In this document: piece after piece, positions 1 through 8,842 of the stretch
How positions within the stretch are numbered: position 1 is the first letter of the stretch
How the letters are laid out: every line of letters begins with the position of its first letter
From: Jiella endophytica
Lineage (GTDB): Bacteria > Pseudomonadota > Alphaproteobacteria > Rhizobiales > Rhizobiaceae
NCBI RefSeq assembly: GCF_004519335.1
Contig: NZ_SOZD01000001.1
Coordinates: forward strand, 248,001-312,000
Reading direction: 5' to 3'
DNA length: 64,000 nucleotides
Translations under genes and position numbers: made by a program
The notes under the pieces: model-generated
Seen by the model: the letters and a program-made list of their open reading frames with translations, nothing else
Told to the model about the DNA's origin: nothing
Database searches by the model: none

Positions 1-64
1 CTGATCTGCCGCGACGTCTTGCCAGGGCCGTGGCCCTCGACCCCCATGACTGTCTGGAAACCGG

Positions 65-1720
65 ATGCCGACGCTCGAGAACGATGCTGCACCCTTGCGC
101 GAAGAGGCGCTCGCCTCCAATGCCTGGCCGTTCGAGGAGGCTCGCAAGCTCCTGAAGCGTTTCGAGGCGCCGGGCATGCCTGCCGAGGTGCTGTTCGAGA
201 CCGGCTACGGACCCTCCGGCCTGCCGCATATCGGCACCTTCGGCGAGGTGGCGCGAACCTCGATGGTGCGTCATGCCTTTCGCGTCCTGACCGACGACGC
301 GGTTCCGACACGGCTCCTCTGCTTTTCCGACGATATGGACGGCCTGCGCAAGGTACCGGACAACGTGCCGAACCGCGAGATGATGGCGACCCATCTCGGC
401 AAGCCGCTGTCGCGCATCCCGGATCCGTTCTCCAACGAGCACCCGTCCTTCGCCGCGGCGAACAATGCGCGGCTGAGGCACTTTCTCGACGGCTTCCGCT
501 TCGACTACGAGTTCGCCTCGGCGACCGACTACTACACCGCCGGCCGCTTCGACGCGACGCTCCTGAAGATGCTCGCCGCCTATGACGAGGTGATGGAGAT
601 CATCCTGCCGACGCTCGGGCCGGACCGGCGGGCAACCTATTCGCCCTTCCTGCCGATCCATCCGAAGACCGGCATCGTCCTGCAGGTTCCGATGGTCGAG
701 CGCGATCCGGCCGCCGGCACCATCGCCTATCTCGATCCAGAGACCGGCGAGCGGATCGAGACCAGCGTCACCGGCGGCAGGGTGAAGTGCCAGTGGAAGG
801 CCGACTGGGCGATGCGCTGGACGGCGCTCGGCGTCGACTACGAGATGGCCGGCAAGGACCTGATCGACAGCGTGACCCTTTCCTCGAAGATCTGCCGGGC
901 GCTGGGGGCAAAGCCGCCGGAGGGCTTCAACTACGAGCTCTTCCTCGACGAAAACGGCCAGAAGATCTCGAAGTCCAAGGGCAACGGCCTGACCATCGAC
1001 GACTGGCTGGCCTATGCCTCGCCGGAGAGCCTGTCGCTCTACATGTTCCAGAAGCCGAAGACGGCAAAGAAGCTCTATTTCGACGTCATTCCCAAGGCGG
1101 TAGACGACTATTACGCCTTCCTGTCGGCCTATCGGCGCCAGGAGATGCGCCAGCAGCTGCAGAACCCGGTCTGGCACATCCATGACGGCATGCCGCCGGA
1201 ACAGGGCATCGCTGTGCCCTTCGCCATGCTGCTCAACCTCGTCTCGGCGTCCAATGCGTCGAATAAGGAAACCCTCTGGGGCTTCATTAGCCGCTATGCG
1301 CCGGGCGTCACTGCGACGACCGATCCGGAGCTCGACCGGCTGGTCGGCTACGCGCTGCGCTACTACGATGATTTCGTCAAGCCCGCCAAGCGTTTCCGCG
1401 CGCCGGATGAGGTGGAACGCGAAGCGCTTGCCGCTCTCGACGCCAAGCTCGCCGAGCTTCCCGAAGATGCCGATGGCGAGGCGATCCAGAACGCCATGCT
1501 CGACGTCGCCCGGCCGATCGAGCGCTATCAGGATTTGAAGAAGAAGGGGCCGGAAGGCGGGCCGGGGGTCTCGGTCGAGTGGTTCCAGGCGCTCTACCAG
1601 ATCCTTCTCGGCCAGGAGAAGGGACCGCGCTTCGGCTCCTTCGTGGCGCTTTACGGGATCGGCGAGACCCGCGCACTGATCCGTCTTGCGCTGGAGGGAA
1701 AGCTCGCCGACGCCGCCTGA
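65..1720 (+). CDS. lysK: Lysine--tRNA ligase, class I (LysRS-I)
   Basis: Charges tRNA-Lys with lysine in the cytoplasm. The 551-residue protein is a class I synthetase: a HIGH-type motif (PHIGT, residues 54-58) follows a GPSG loop, and a KMSKS-type motif (KISKS, residues 300-304) lies mid-protein. This is the archaeal-type LysRS that replaces the class II enzyme in many alphaproteobacteria, and its length fits that family. The ATG at 65 is the first in-frame start, with a weak purine-rich GGAAACCGG just upstream. The next gene is convergent, so this looks like a single transcription unit in this window. Confidence 0.95.
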   Translation: MPTLENDAAPLREEALASNAWPFEEARKLLKRFEAPGMPAEVLFETGYGPSGLPHIGTFGEVARTSMVRHAFRVLTDDAVPTRLLCFSDDMDGLRKVPDNVPNREMMATHLGKPLSRIPDPFSNEHPSFAAANNARLRHFLDGFRFDYEFASATDYYTAGRFDATLLKMLAAYDEVMEIILPTLGPDRRATYSPFLPIHPKTGIVLQVPMVERDPAAGTIAYLDPETGERIETSVTGGRVKCQWKADWAMRWTALGVDYEMAGKDLIDSVTLSSKICRALGAKPPEGFNYELFLDENGQKISKSKGNGLTIDDWLAYASPESLSLYMFQKPKTAKKLYFDVIPKAVDDYYAFLSAYRRQEMRQQLQNPVWHIHDGMPPEQGIAVPFAMLLNLVSASNASNKETLWGFISRYAPGVTATTDPELDRLVGYALRYYDDFVKPAKRFRAPDEVEREALAALDAKLAELPEDADGEAIQNAMLDVARPIERYQDLKKKGPEGGPGVSVEWFQALYQILLGQEKGPRFGSFVALYGIGETRALIRLALEGKLADAA

Positions 1721-1760
1721 GGCGCCAGTTCGGGCGTGCCGCGGCGTCGCCTGCCGCGGC

Positions 1761-2483
1761 CTATCGCCAGAGGCCGCGCTTTGCTTCTTTTGCCGCCGCT
1801 TCGGCCTTCTCGTAGGGGCCGCCGGGCGCCGCCTTCGCCCAGCCATTCTCGACCACCCAGCGGCCGATATCCTCGTCCGCGACGGTGCAGGCGCTGGTCG
1901 CCTCGCCGCGTTTCAGGCCGAAATCCTGAGGCACGTCGCAGGCGATCGAGCGGCCACGCAGGAAGCGCCGAAGCTCGGTGCGCGCCATCACTCCGCAGGG
2001 AAAGTTGCCCTCGTCGGGGCCGCAGCGCTCCGCCAGCGGCAGTGCCTCGACCCCCGGCAGCGTGATGACGCCCTGGCGGTAGGCGATCCTGGCGCCGTCG
2101 AGCGCGACGGGCCGGGGCAGAAGGCGCGGCTTCGGCGTGTCGGGCCGGAGCTTTGCCTCAGACAGCGGCGGGCGGGGCGGCAGGCGCTCGAGCGGCGCGG
2201 ACGGCCCGCTTGAGCCCGGCAGGTCCTCGCCATCGATGCTTCGCACCGCCATCTGGTCTTCGGACGTCTCGCTCAGGGCAGCGTCTTCCGGCCGGGCGGT
2301 CGTCCGGGCCGGCTTTTCGCTTCCGGTGGCGGCGGTGGTGGTCACCGGCGGCTGCGGCGCCGGGTCGAAGACGGTGTGGCGGCCGTCCTTTGCCGGCGCC
2401 AGCCACAGCACCATCCAGAAGACGAGGACCAGCGCCACGGCGACCACGATGGTGCGCCGGACATCCTCGATCGCCAGTCTCAC
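1761..2483 (-). CDS. Membrane-anchored, degenerate thermonuclease (SNase)-like protein
   Basis: About 240 residues. It has a cytoplasmic stub, one membrane segment (roughly residues 10-30, VVAVALVLVFWMVLWLAP), a Pro/Ser/Thr-rich linker, and a C-terminal domain that aligns by eye with the staphylococcal nuclease fold: a GV-[ED]-A-L-P strand, a G-x-x-A-x-x-x-L helix, and the terminal E-x-x-A-[RK]-x-A-x-x-G-L-W signature. The usual catalytic Arg/Glu/Arg set is not recognisable, so nuclease activity is doubtful. I chose a GTG start at 2483 because it overlaps the stop of the upstream repressor gene as GTGA, which suggests translational coupling. Longer in-frame upstream sequence is only a shadow of the repressor. 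Confidence 0.7.
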   Translation of the reverse strand: MRLAIEDVRRTIVVAVALVLVFWMVLWLAPAKDGRHTVFDPAPQPPVTTTAATGSEKPARTTARPEDAALSETSEDQMAVRSIDGEDLPGSSGPSAPLERLPPRPPLSEAKLRPDTPKPRLLPRPVALDGARIAYRQGVITLPGVEALPLAERCGPDEGNFPCGVMARTELRRFLRGRSIACDVPQDFGLKRGEATSACTVADEDIGRWVVENGWAKAAPGGPYEKAEAAAKEAKRGLWR

Positions 2484-3133
2484 TGGCTTGCCCAGAGGAT
2501 CCGCGCCATCCACTCGACCTCGTCGACCGTGAACTGCCGGTCGGGATAGTCCGGATTGACCGAGGCGAGTTCGATCGTCCTGGCGGTCCGGCGCTGCAGG
2601 ATCTTCGCCATCACCTCGCCGTCGCGGGTGCGCACCACCACCCGGTCGCCGCGGCGCACCGAGGCGCCCGGCGCGACGATGATGACGTCGCCGTCGCGGT
2701 AGAGCGGCAGCATGGAATTGCCGGCGACCTCGAGGGCATAGGCCGTCTCGTTGGTCTGGGCGGGAAGCTGGATCTCGTCCCAGCCCTGGCCGACCGGATA
2801 GCCGGCATCGTCGAAGAAGCCGCCGGTGCCGGCCTGGGCGAAGCCGAGCAGCGGCACGGTGACGGCGGAGCGACGGGCGAGCACACCGGCGTCGAGCGCG
2901 CCCTTGCCGGCCATCAGCGTGGTGAAGTCCTCGATCGTCGCGCCCGTCGCCTGGATCACCTTGGCGATCGATTCCGTCGAGGGCCAGCGCGGCCGCCCGT
3001 CGCCGGCGCTGCGCTTCGACCGGTTGAAGGTTGTCGGGTCGAGGCCCGCCCGACGCGCCAGACCGGAGGCCGAGAGATTGTGGCGCGCGGCGAGCGCGTC
3101 GATCGCGGCCCAGATTCGGTCGTGCGAGAACAT
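2480..3133 (-). CDS. S24/LexA-like (cI-type) transcriptional repressor
   Basis: 217 residues. An N-terminal HTH (residues 1-75, with SASGLARRAGLDPTTF as the recognition region) is followed by an S24 peptidase domain. The Ser-Lys dyad is visible as S140 (GNSMLP) and K177 (MAKIL), and an Ala-Gly pair at 101-102 (FAQAGTGG) is a plausible self-cleavage site. It is therefore likely a RecA-responsive or similar self-processing repressor, although many chromosomal members of this type do not self-cleave. The ATG at 3133 is preferred; an in-frame TTG lies at 3160. The gene overlaps the downstream SNase-like gene by 4 bp. The intergenic DNA up to 3428 probably holds its promoter. Confidence 0.85.
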   Translation of the reverse strand: MFSHDRIWAAIDALAARHNLSASGLARRAGLDPTTFNRSKRSAGDGRPRWPSTESIAKVIQATGATIEDFTTLMAGKGALDAGVLARRSAVTVPLLGFAQAGTGGFFDDAGYPVGQGWDEIQLPAQTNETAYALEVAGNSMLPLYRDGDVIIVAPGASVRRGDRVVVRTRDGEVMAKILQRRTARTIELASVNPDYPDRQFTVDEVEWMARILWASQ

Positions 3134-3428
3134 GGCGGAGTTCCGTCGGCGGGCAGTCAAGGAAAATATACCTCACGCCTTTCTTAAAAGCGCGCGGGGC
3201 GATTGTCCATAGGGGATGGTCAAGATGCAAGGCAGCGCTGCGCTGCGACCATCCCGCACGGGAACGAAGACGCCACCTGTGACATTGTGGCAATCATGGG
3301 GCGCGATGCTGTCTGGCCGCGGGCCGGTCCTGCACGTTGGCCTGGAACGGTTTCGAAATGGCTTTTGAGCTTTTGTTGCGGCGCGTGGCGCGACCGGTCG
3401 CAGGGTTTGGCGGTGGAGACGAGACGAG

Positions 3429-4442
3429 GTGAGTGAGACGCGGTTCGCCGCCCAGACCAGCGAGGAGATGCGCCACCGGGCCGGCGAGCCAGGCCGTGGC
3501 CGGGACGCCTCCCATCCGACTTCAATCCCATGGAAGGGTTGGAAGGACATCGGGGCGAGGCTCTATGTGTCCTTCTTCGAAGACCGGGTGATGCTGATCG
3601 CGGCCGGCGCTACCTTCTATCTTCTCCTGGCGCTGTTTCCGGCCTTTGCCGTCTTCGTCTCCTTCTACGGCTTCGTCAGCGATCCCAAATCGATCAGCGA
3701 GCATATCGCCTTCATCGGCCAGTTCCTGCCGCAGGCGGGGACGCAGCTTCTGGAAGCGCAGCTCGACAATCTCACCTCGCAGAACTCGACGTCGCTTTCC
3801 CTCGGCTTCTTTACCGGCCTGTTGTTTGCCATGTGGAGCGCCAACAACGGCATCAAGACGCTGTTCGAGGCGATGAACGTCGCCTATGGCGAGAACGAGA
3901 AGCGCAGCTTCTTCCGTCTCAATCTCGTCGCCTTCGGCTTCACGCTGGGGGCGATCTTCATCGGTATCGTGCTGATCACCGCAGTCGGCGTCGTGCCGGC
4001 GCTGATGGCGATCTTCGGGCTGAAAGGCTTTTCCGAAAAGGTCATCGCGGCGCTGCGCTGGCCGGTGGTCTACGTGCTGATCGTCTCGGCCATCGCGGTC
4101 ATCTATCGCTACGGGCCGAGCCGGAAGCGGGCGCGCTGGCGCTGGGTCACCTTCGGCGCGGTGCTGACGGCGAGCGTCTGGCTCGTCGCCTCGATCGGCT
4201 TCTCCTGGTACCTGCAGAATTTCGCCAACTACAACGCCATGTATGGCTCGCTCGGCGCCGTCGTCGGCTTCATGATGTGGGTGTGGATATCCTCGCTGAT
4301 CTTCATCGTCGGCGCCGAGATCAACGCCGAGATGGAGCACCAGACCGCCGTCGACACCACCGACCCGCCGCCGAAACCCATCGGGCGGCGCGGCGCGCGG
4401 GTCGCCGACACGGTCGGGCGGAGGATTGGCCGGGGCGCTTGA
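3429..4442 (+). CDS. YihY/BrkB family inner-membrane protein
   Basis: 337 residues with about six hydrophobic segments, e.g. [20 protein letters not shown], then a run near residue 175 and paired helices to residue 295. The family motifs are present: the N-terminal A-A-x-x-x-[YF]-L-L-L-A-L-F-P segment and the central G-L-L-x-A-x-W-S-A-x-N-G. BrkB/YihY proteins were once called ribonuclease BN, but that assignment was withdrawn; the transport or envelope role is unresolved. Start is GTG at 3429, the first start upstream of the conserved region. It is followed closely by the serine dehydratase gene on the same strand. Confidence 0.88.
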   Translation: MSETRFAAQTSEEMRHRAGEPGRGRDASHPTSIPWKGWKDIGARLYVSFFEDRVMLIAAGATFYLLLALFPAFAVFVSFYGFVSDPKSISEHIAFIGQFLPQAGTQLLEAQLDNLTSQNSTSLSLGFFTGLLFAMWSANNGIKTLFEAMNVAYGENEKRSFFRLNLVAFGFTLGAIFIGIVLITAVGVVPALMAIFGLKGFSEKVIAALRWPVVYVLIVSAIAVIYRYGPSRKRARWRWVTFGAVLTASVWLVASIGFSWYLQNFANYNAMYGSLGAVVGFMMWVWISSLIFIVGAEINAEMEHQTAVDTTDPPPKPIGRRGARVADTVGRRIGRGA

Positions 4443-4521
4443 CGCCGCCGCAGCTTCGGGTTCCCCTTGGCGAAGGTGCGGGCGGCAAGCCGGCGCGATG
4501 CGGAAGTGGGAGCGGTTCGCC

Positions 4522-5901
4522 ATGTCGATCAGCCTGTTCGATCTCTTCAAGATCGGCATCGGCCCGTCCTCTTCCCACACGGTCGGCCCGATGTGGGCGG
4601 CGCGCCGCTTTCTCGACCGGCTGGAATCGCGCGGGCTGAAGGACCGCGTGGCGGGCGCCGCCGCCGAACTCTACGGGTCGCTGGCGCTGACCGGCATCGG
4701 TCACGGCACCGACAAGGCCGTGATGCTGGGGCTGCAGGGCATGCGGCCGGACCAGCTCGATCCCGACGCGGCAGAACGCGACTATGCGACGATCCGCGAA
4801 AGCGGCGAATTGCGATTCGACGGCGGGCGGGCCATGCCGTTCCGCGACGGCGAGGAACTCGTCTTCCGCAAGCGCGAGCGCCTGCCGCACCATCCGAACG
4901 GCCTGCGCTTCATCGTCTTCGATGAGAGCGGGGCGGAGATCGACCGTGCCGACTACTATTCGGTCGGCGGCGGCTTCGTCCTGTCGGCCGAGGAGGCGAG
5001 CGATGAGACTCCCGTCCTAAGAAACGCCGTGGCGCCTTACGAATTTGCCGATGCCGCAGAGCTTCTCGTCCATTGTGACGGGGAGAGACTGTCGATCGCC
5101 GACCTCGTCCTCGCCAATGAGGAGACCTGGCGCAGCCGCGCCGAAGTCAGGGCCGGCATCCTGTCGATCCGCGACGCGATGGTCGCCTCGATCGAGCGCG
5201 GCTGCCGCATGGAGGGCTGCCTTCCCGGCGGGCTGAAGGTGAAGCGGCGGGCAAAGCTGCTCTATCAGGACCTGATCCACCGCCCCGAGCGGGCGCTGCG
5301 CGATCCGCTGACGACCCTCGATTGGGTCAATCTCTATGCGCTTGCCGTCAACGAGGAGAACGCCGCGGGCGGCCGCGTCGTCACCGCACCAACCAATGGC
5401 GCGGCCGGCGTCATCCCCGCCGTGCTCGCCTATTACGAGCGGTTCATCCCCGGCGCCGACGACGAAGGGTCGATCCGCTTCCTCGCGACGACCGCGGCGA
5501 TCGGCGCTCTCTACAAGCAGAACGCCTCGATCTCGGCGGCCGAGATGGGGTGCCAGGGGGAGGTGGGCGTCGCCTGTTCGATGGCAGCGGGAGGGCTCGC
5601 CGCCGTCCTCGGCGGAACGCCGCGGCAGGTCGAGAACGCCGCCGAGATCGCCATGGAGCACAATCTCGGCCTCACCTGCGATCCGATCGGCGGCCTCGTC
5701 CAGATCCCTTGCATCGAGCGCAACACCATGGGCGCGGTGAAGGCGATCAACGCCGCAAGACTGGCCCTCAAGGGCGACGGGACGCATTTCGTCTCGCTCG
5801 ACCAGGTGATCGAGACGATGCGCCAGACCGGCGAGGACATGAGCGAGAAATACAAGGAAACCGCGCTCGGCGGCCTCGCCGCCAATGTCACCCTGTGCTG
5901 A
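4522..5901 (+). CDS. sdaA: L-serine ammonia-lyase (L-serine dehydratase), single-chain, [4Fe-4S]
   Basis: Deaminates L-serine to pyruvate and ammonia in the cytoplasm. The 459-residue chain begins [20 protein letters not shown], the classic start of the type 2 single-chain enzyme, so the ATG at 4522 is preferred over upstream starts. Cys344, Cys386 and Cys397 match the three core cluster ligands. The protein ends in Cys459, matching the tail-in-mouth C-terminal cysteine ligand described for the Legionella enzyme. The catalytic region contains the APTNGAAG and [12 protein letters not shown] motifs. The gene lies 80 bp after the YihY gene and ends just before a palindromic repeat. Confidence 0.95.
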
Positions 5902-5937
5902 GGCATCCGCGCGACGGCGCCCAAACTGCGGGCTGCA

Positions 5938-6038
5938 GCATCGACCCGAAAATCGGAATCGATTTTCGGAAAGCACGATGCGGTGAATCGAACCGATAGC
6001 GCGTCCTTTGTGCGTCCTATTGGACGCACGGCGCGCTA
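5938..6038. repeat. Rhizobial-type composite palindromic repeat, copy 1
   Basis: About 101 bp between two convergent genes. It has two hairpins. The first is CCGAAAATCG/CGATTTTCGG (5946-5969, 10-bp perfect stem, 4-nt loop) enclosed by GCATCG/CGATGC. The second is GTGCGTCC/GGACGCAC (6010-6029, 8-bp stem, 4-nt loop) enclosed by AGCGCG/CGCGCT. An inverted near-identical copy lies at 21012-21112 and a decayed one at 28812-28873. The last three bases, read on the minus strand, are the TAG stop codon of the neighbouring LysR gene. It may act as a bidirectional terminator. Confidence 0.85.
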
Positions 6039-6758
6039 TTTCAGGGCTTCCCGGACGCTTGCGGCGAGCGCCCGTCCTGCCGCGGCCTGAGCCGGCATCG
6101 ACGTTCGCGCCAGAAGCACGATCTTCGAGGACGGAAGATCCGGCAACCCATGGGCGCTGTTCGCCGTGGCAAGGCCGCCGCCGACCAGCCGGCCGAGCGG
6201 CGCGATGCCGAGACCGGCGCGGACCGCGGCGACGAGAGCGAGGCAGCTTCCGCCGACAAAGGCGTCCCGCCACGCCAGGCCGGCGTGATCGAGGGCTCTT
6301 GAGGCAACGGCACGCACCCCGCAGGGCGGCGGCAGGCTGACGATCGGGACCGGACCGCTCGGCATCGTCCAGCCCTCCGGAACGCGCCAGGCGAGCGGGT
6401 CCTCGCCGAGGATCTCGCCATCGCCGGCATTCGCCTCGCGGCGGATGATCGCCAGATCGACCGTACCGCTTTCGTAGAGGCTCCTGACCTCGGCCGACTG
6501 CCCCAATCGCACGGTGATCGGGGTGCGGGCGGGGACAGCGCCTTGCAGGCGGCGCAACACGCCGTCGAAAGCGGTGCCGAGAGCATGGTCGCTGATGCCG
6601 AGCGCCAGCGTCGGCGGCTCGTGATCGTCCCATTTCAGCGCCTTGATCCGTTGGCTGACGACGGGCTGCACGGTCCCGGCGGCCTCGGCTGCACGGGTGA
6701 GATTGCCGTAGTCGGCGGCCATGACGAACAGGCGGACGGATTCGGGATCGAGCATCAT
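6036..6758 (-). CDS. LysR-family regulator with apparent internal deletion
   Basis: 240 residues, against about 300 for normal LysR proteins. Residues 1-40 are a standard LysR HTH (FVMAADYGNLTRAAEAAGTVQPVVSQRIKALKW). The chain then jumps directly to a LysR substrate-binding domain (PPTLALGISDHALGTAF onward). The wing, the LFxR motif and the long linker/dimerisation helix are missing, about 50-60 residues, with the frame kept. DNA binding or dimerisation may be impaired. It is divergent from the tautomerase gene, the usual arrangement for a LysR regulator and its target. The stop codon lies in a palindromic repeat. Confidence 0.8.
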   Translation of the reverse strand: MMLDPESVRLFVMAADYGNLTRAAEAAGTVQPVVSQRIKALKWDDHEPPTLALGISDHALGTAFDGVLRRLQGAVPARTPITVRLGQSAEVRSLYESGTVDLAIIRREANAGDGEILGEDPLAWRVPEGWTMPSGPVPIVSLPPPCGVRAVASRALDHAGLAWRDAFVGGSCLALVAAVRAGLGIAPLGRLVGGGLATANSAHGLPDLPSSKIVLLARTSMPAQAAAGRALAASVREALK

Positions 6759-6853
6759 ATGAAATCGCTATCGCAGATATCGATTATCATAGGATTGCAC
6801 GATGATTACGAAAATTCACATTCGGTGTCTCAGCCTCATGAAGGAGAACCGAA
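6755..6853. promoter_or_regulatory. Divergent promoter region, LysR gene / tautomerase gene
   Basis: AT-rich 95-bp intergenic stretch in otherwise GC-rich DNA. It contains an imperfect inverted repeat, TATGAAAT near 6758-6765 and ATTATCATA near 6783-6791, of the size expected for a LysR box. An AAGGAG ribosome binding site is seen just upstream of the ATG at 6854. The operator assignment is inference. Confidence 0.4.
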
Positions 6854-7258
6854 ATGCCGATGATCACCATTCGCTTCGTCACCCCGCGGCCGCGACCCGA
6901 GCTGAAGCCGGAGATTGCCGCGCTGGCGGCTAGGCTCAGCGCCGAGATCCTCGGCAAGGATCCCGGCGTGACCGCCGTTCTGGTCGAGGCGGCCGATCCC
7001 GACAGCTGGTTCATCGCCGGGCGAAGGCCGACGGAGGCGGGGCTTTCGGCCTTCTGGCTCGACATCAAGATCACCGCCGGAACGAACACCAAGGCGGAGA
7101 CGGCGGCCTTCGTCGATGCCGCTTATGCACGGATGGAGGAGTTGCTCGGGCCGCTGCACGAGGAATGCTACGTCCATGTCCATGCGGCCGACGGTGACGC
7201 CTATGGCTATGGCGGCCGGACGCAGAACGCCCGCTGGGCGGCCGCGCATCCCGGCTGA
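6854..7258 (+). CDS. Tautomerase-superfamily (4-oxalocrotonate tautomerase-like) protein
   Basis: 134 residues. It begins Met-Pro, which after Met removal exposes the N-terminal proline that is the catalytic base in the tautomerase superfamily. The chain is longer than 4-OT itself (about 62 residues) and resembles the larger 4-OT-like proteins of about 130 residues, including the W-F-I-A-G strand and a C-terminal extension with conserved His/Tyr. The substrate is unknown. It has a good AAGGAG ribosome site and is divergent from the shortened LysR gene, which probably regulates it. Confidence 0.8.
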   Translation: MPMITIRFVTPRPRPELKPEIAALAARLSAEILGKDPGVTAVLVEAADPDSWFIAGRRPTEAGLSAFWLDIKITAGTNTKAETAAFVDAAYARMEELLGPLHEECYVHVHAADGDAYGYGGRTQNARWAAAHPG

Positions 7259-7265
7259 CGGATCG

Positions 7266-8555
7266 CTACCCCTCGGATCCGCGGTCGATGAACTTCTCAT
7301 AGACGTAGCCCTTGGCGCCGCTCGCCGTCTCGATCTCGCACCAGCCCTTGCAGGACAGCACGGTCACGGCGTCGCCTTTGGCCAGGATGGCGACGATCTT
7401 GCCGTTATTGGTCGGCTCCGAGCGCATGTTGACCGACGCAGTGGCGCGGGCTTTCGAACCCGTCGGGGCGGCGCTGGCCTCCGCCATCGCGCCGGCATCG
7501 GCACGGCTGGCGTCGGGGGCCTCGCCTTCGGCTGGCTGGTCCGCCTCGGCCTGGTTCGGCGCGGGCGCAGCGGTTCCGGGAGTCGCAGTGTCGGCAATGA
7601 GGATCGAGGGCGAGACGGCGACGACGCCGCCGGCCTGGCTGGCCGCTTCAGCCGGAGCGGAGGGGCCGGCTTCCGCAGCCATACCAGAAGCAGGATCACC
7701 CGCGGTGACAACTGCGACGTCTCCCAGCGGAGCGGGAGATGGGATGCCTCCGGTCGTTACCGGATCGGGTTCGGCATTGCCCGCCATCGGCACGGGCTCC
7801 GAGGGCAGGCGAAGGGCGAGCGCCGCGGCGACGGGATCGATGGAGGCCGCGCCGTCGGTGTCCGGCGCAGCGGCGTTCTCACCTGCGGTGGCGGCGCTTG
7901 CCGAAGCTTCGGCCGGCGCGGTCTTTCGCAGCGCCGCGCTTTCCTTGAGCTCGCCATCGGGGGTGACGACGCCTGCAGCGGCCGCCTGCCGAGGCGTCTC
8001 CCGCCCCCTATCGCTTTCCGCTGCTATCGCCCGGCCCGACTTGGCCGGCGCCTCTTCGCGTTCCAGCGCCTCGAACATCGACGGCTTGGCGCCGGTATCC
8101 GCAACGGCTTTTTCGCCGGCCTTTTCCGCAAGATCGTCGACCCTGCGGGCCTTCACGTCCTGCGGCACGGCGGTCCGGGCTTCCGGTACATTGTTGGCCG
8201 CGAGCGGCAGGGGCGCCTCGCCGGGCAGCGGCGCGTAGGAGGAGAGCGCCAGCGGCACCAGAATGACGGCTGAAAGCGAAGCGGCGAGGCAGAAGGCGAT
8301 GATCGGCCGGTCGCGCAATCCGCGGATAGCCCGGGTGCCGGGCCCGATACCGGGCAGCGGCCTGCCCGGACGGGAAGAGCCGGGCCCACGCTGCAGCAGC
8401 CTCTGGCGCAGGCGGTTCATCAGCCGGCGATCCGCCTCGGCGGCGTCGTAGGCCTTGCGGCGATCGATCAGCCGGTTGCGGATGGCTTCCTCGCTCGGCC
8501 GGCCGACGCCGCGATCCCCGGTCACGGCGCCTGAATGACGATCCCCCGTCCTCAT
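7266..8555 (-). CDS. Membrane-anchored SH3-domain protein with long low-complexity linker
   Basis: 429 residues. A basic cytoplasmic N-terminus is followed by one membrane segment (about residues 84-107, IIAFCLAASLSAVILVPLAL). A long Ala/Pro/Gly/Glu-rich linker follows, then a C-terminal bacterial SH3 domain (about residues 365-425, with ASVNMRSEPTNNGKIVAIL and GYVYEKFI). This suggests an envelope protein reaching peptidoglycan. The ATG at 8555 is preferred because GAGGA lies a few bases upstream; the open frame extends further to 8735 without recognisable sequence. Function is not known. Confidence 0.75.
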   Translation of the reverse strand: MRTGDRHSGAVTGDRGVGRPSEEAIRNRLIDRRKAYDAAEADRRLMNRLRQRLLQRGPGSSRPGRPLPGIGPGTRAIRGLRDRPIIAFCLAASLSAVILVPLALSSYAPLPGEAPLPLAANNVPEARTAVPQDVKARRVDDLAEKAGEKAVADTGAKPSMFEALEREEAPAKSGRAIAAESDRGRETPRQAAAAGVVTPDGELKESAALRKTAPAEASASAATAGENAAAPDTDGAASIDPVAAALALRLPSEPVPMAGNAEPDPVTTGGIPSPAPLGDVAVVTAGDPASGMAAEAGPSAPAEAASQAGGVVAVSPSILIADTATPGTAAPAPNQAEADQPAEGEAPDASRADAGAMAEASAAPTGSKARATASVNMRSEPTNNGKIVAILAKGDAVTVLSCKGWCEIETASGAKGYVYEKFIDRGSEG

Positions 8556-8842
8556 TGCTTCCTCATCTCTCGCCGGAATCCCTGCGGTGGCGGCCGCACC
8601 GATCGGCACGCGCCGGCAATGCCGCACGCATCCCACCGATCGGCGCCCTGCCTGATCGCGCGCGCCCGTCCCCACGGTTCTGCGATCGGGCGAGCCGGCT
8701 TCTGCCCCTTCGTTAAAACTTGAGCTGTTAAACATGGCAAAGGTCTGGCGTCATCCCCGTTTCATGACAGGGCGACGTCAGACCTTCGATATGCGAGGGG
8801 CGGCGCGCCTCGTCCGCGCGCTGCCGATTTGCGGTTGCCGGG

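Noticed and set aside
1-64. End of an upstream gene before lysK
   Set aside because: Only 64 bases; no frame gives interpretable sequence.
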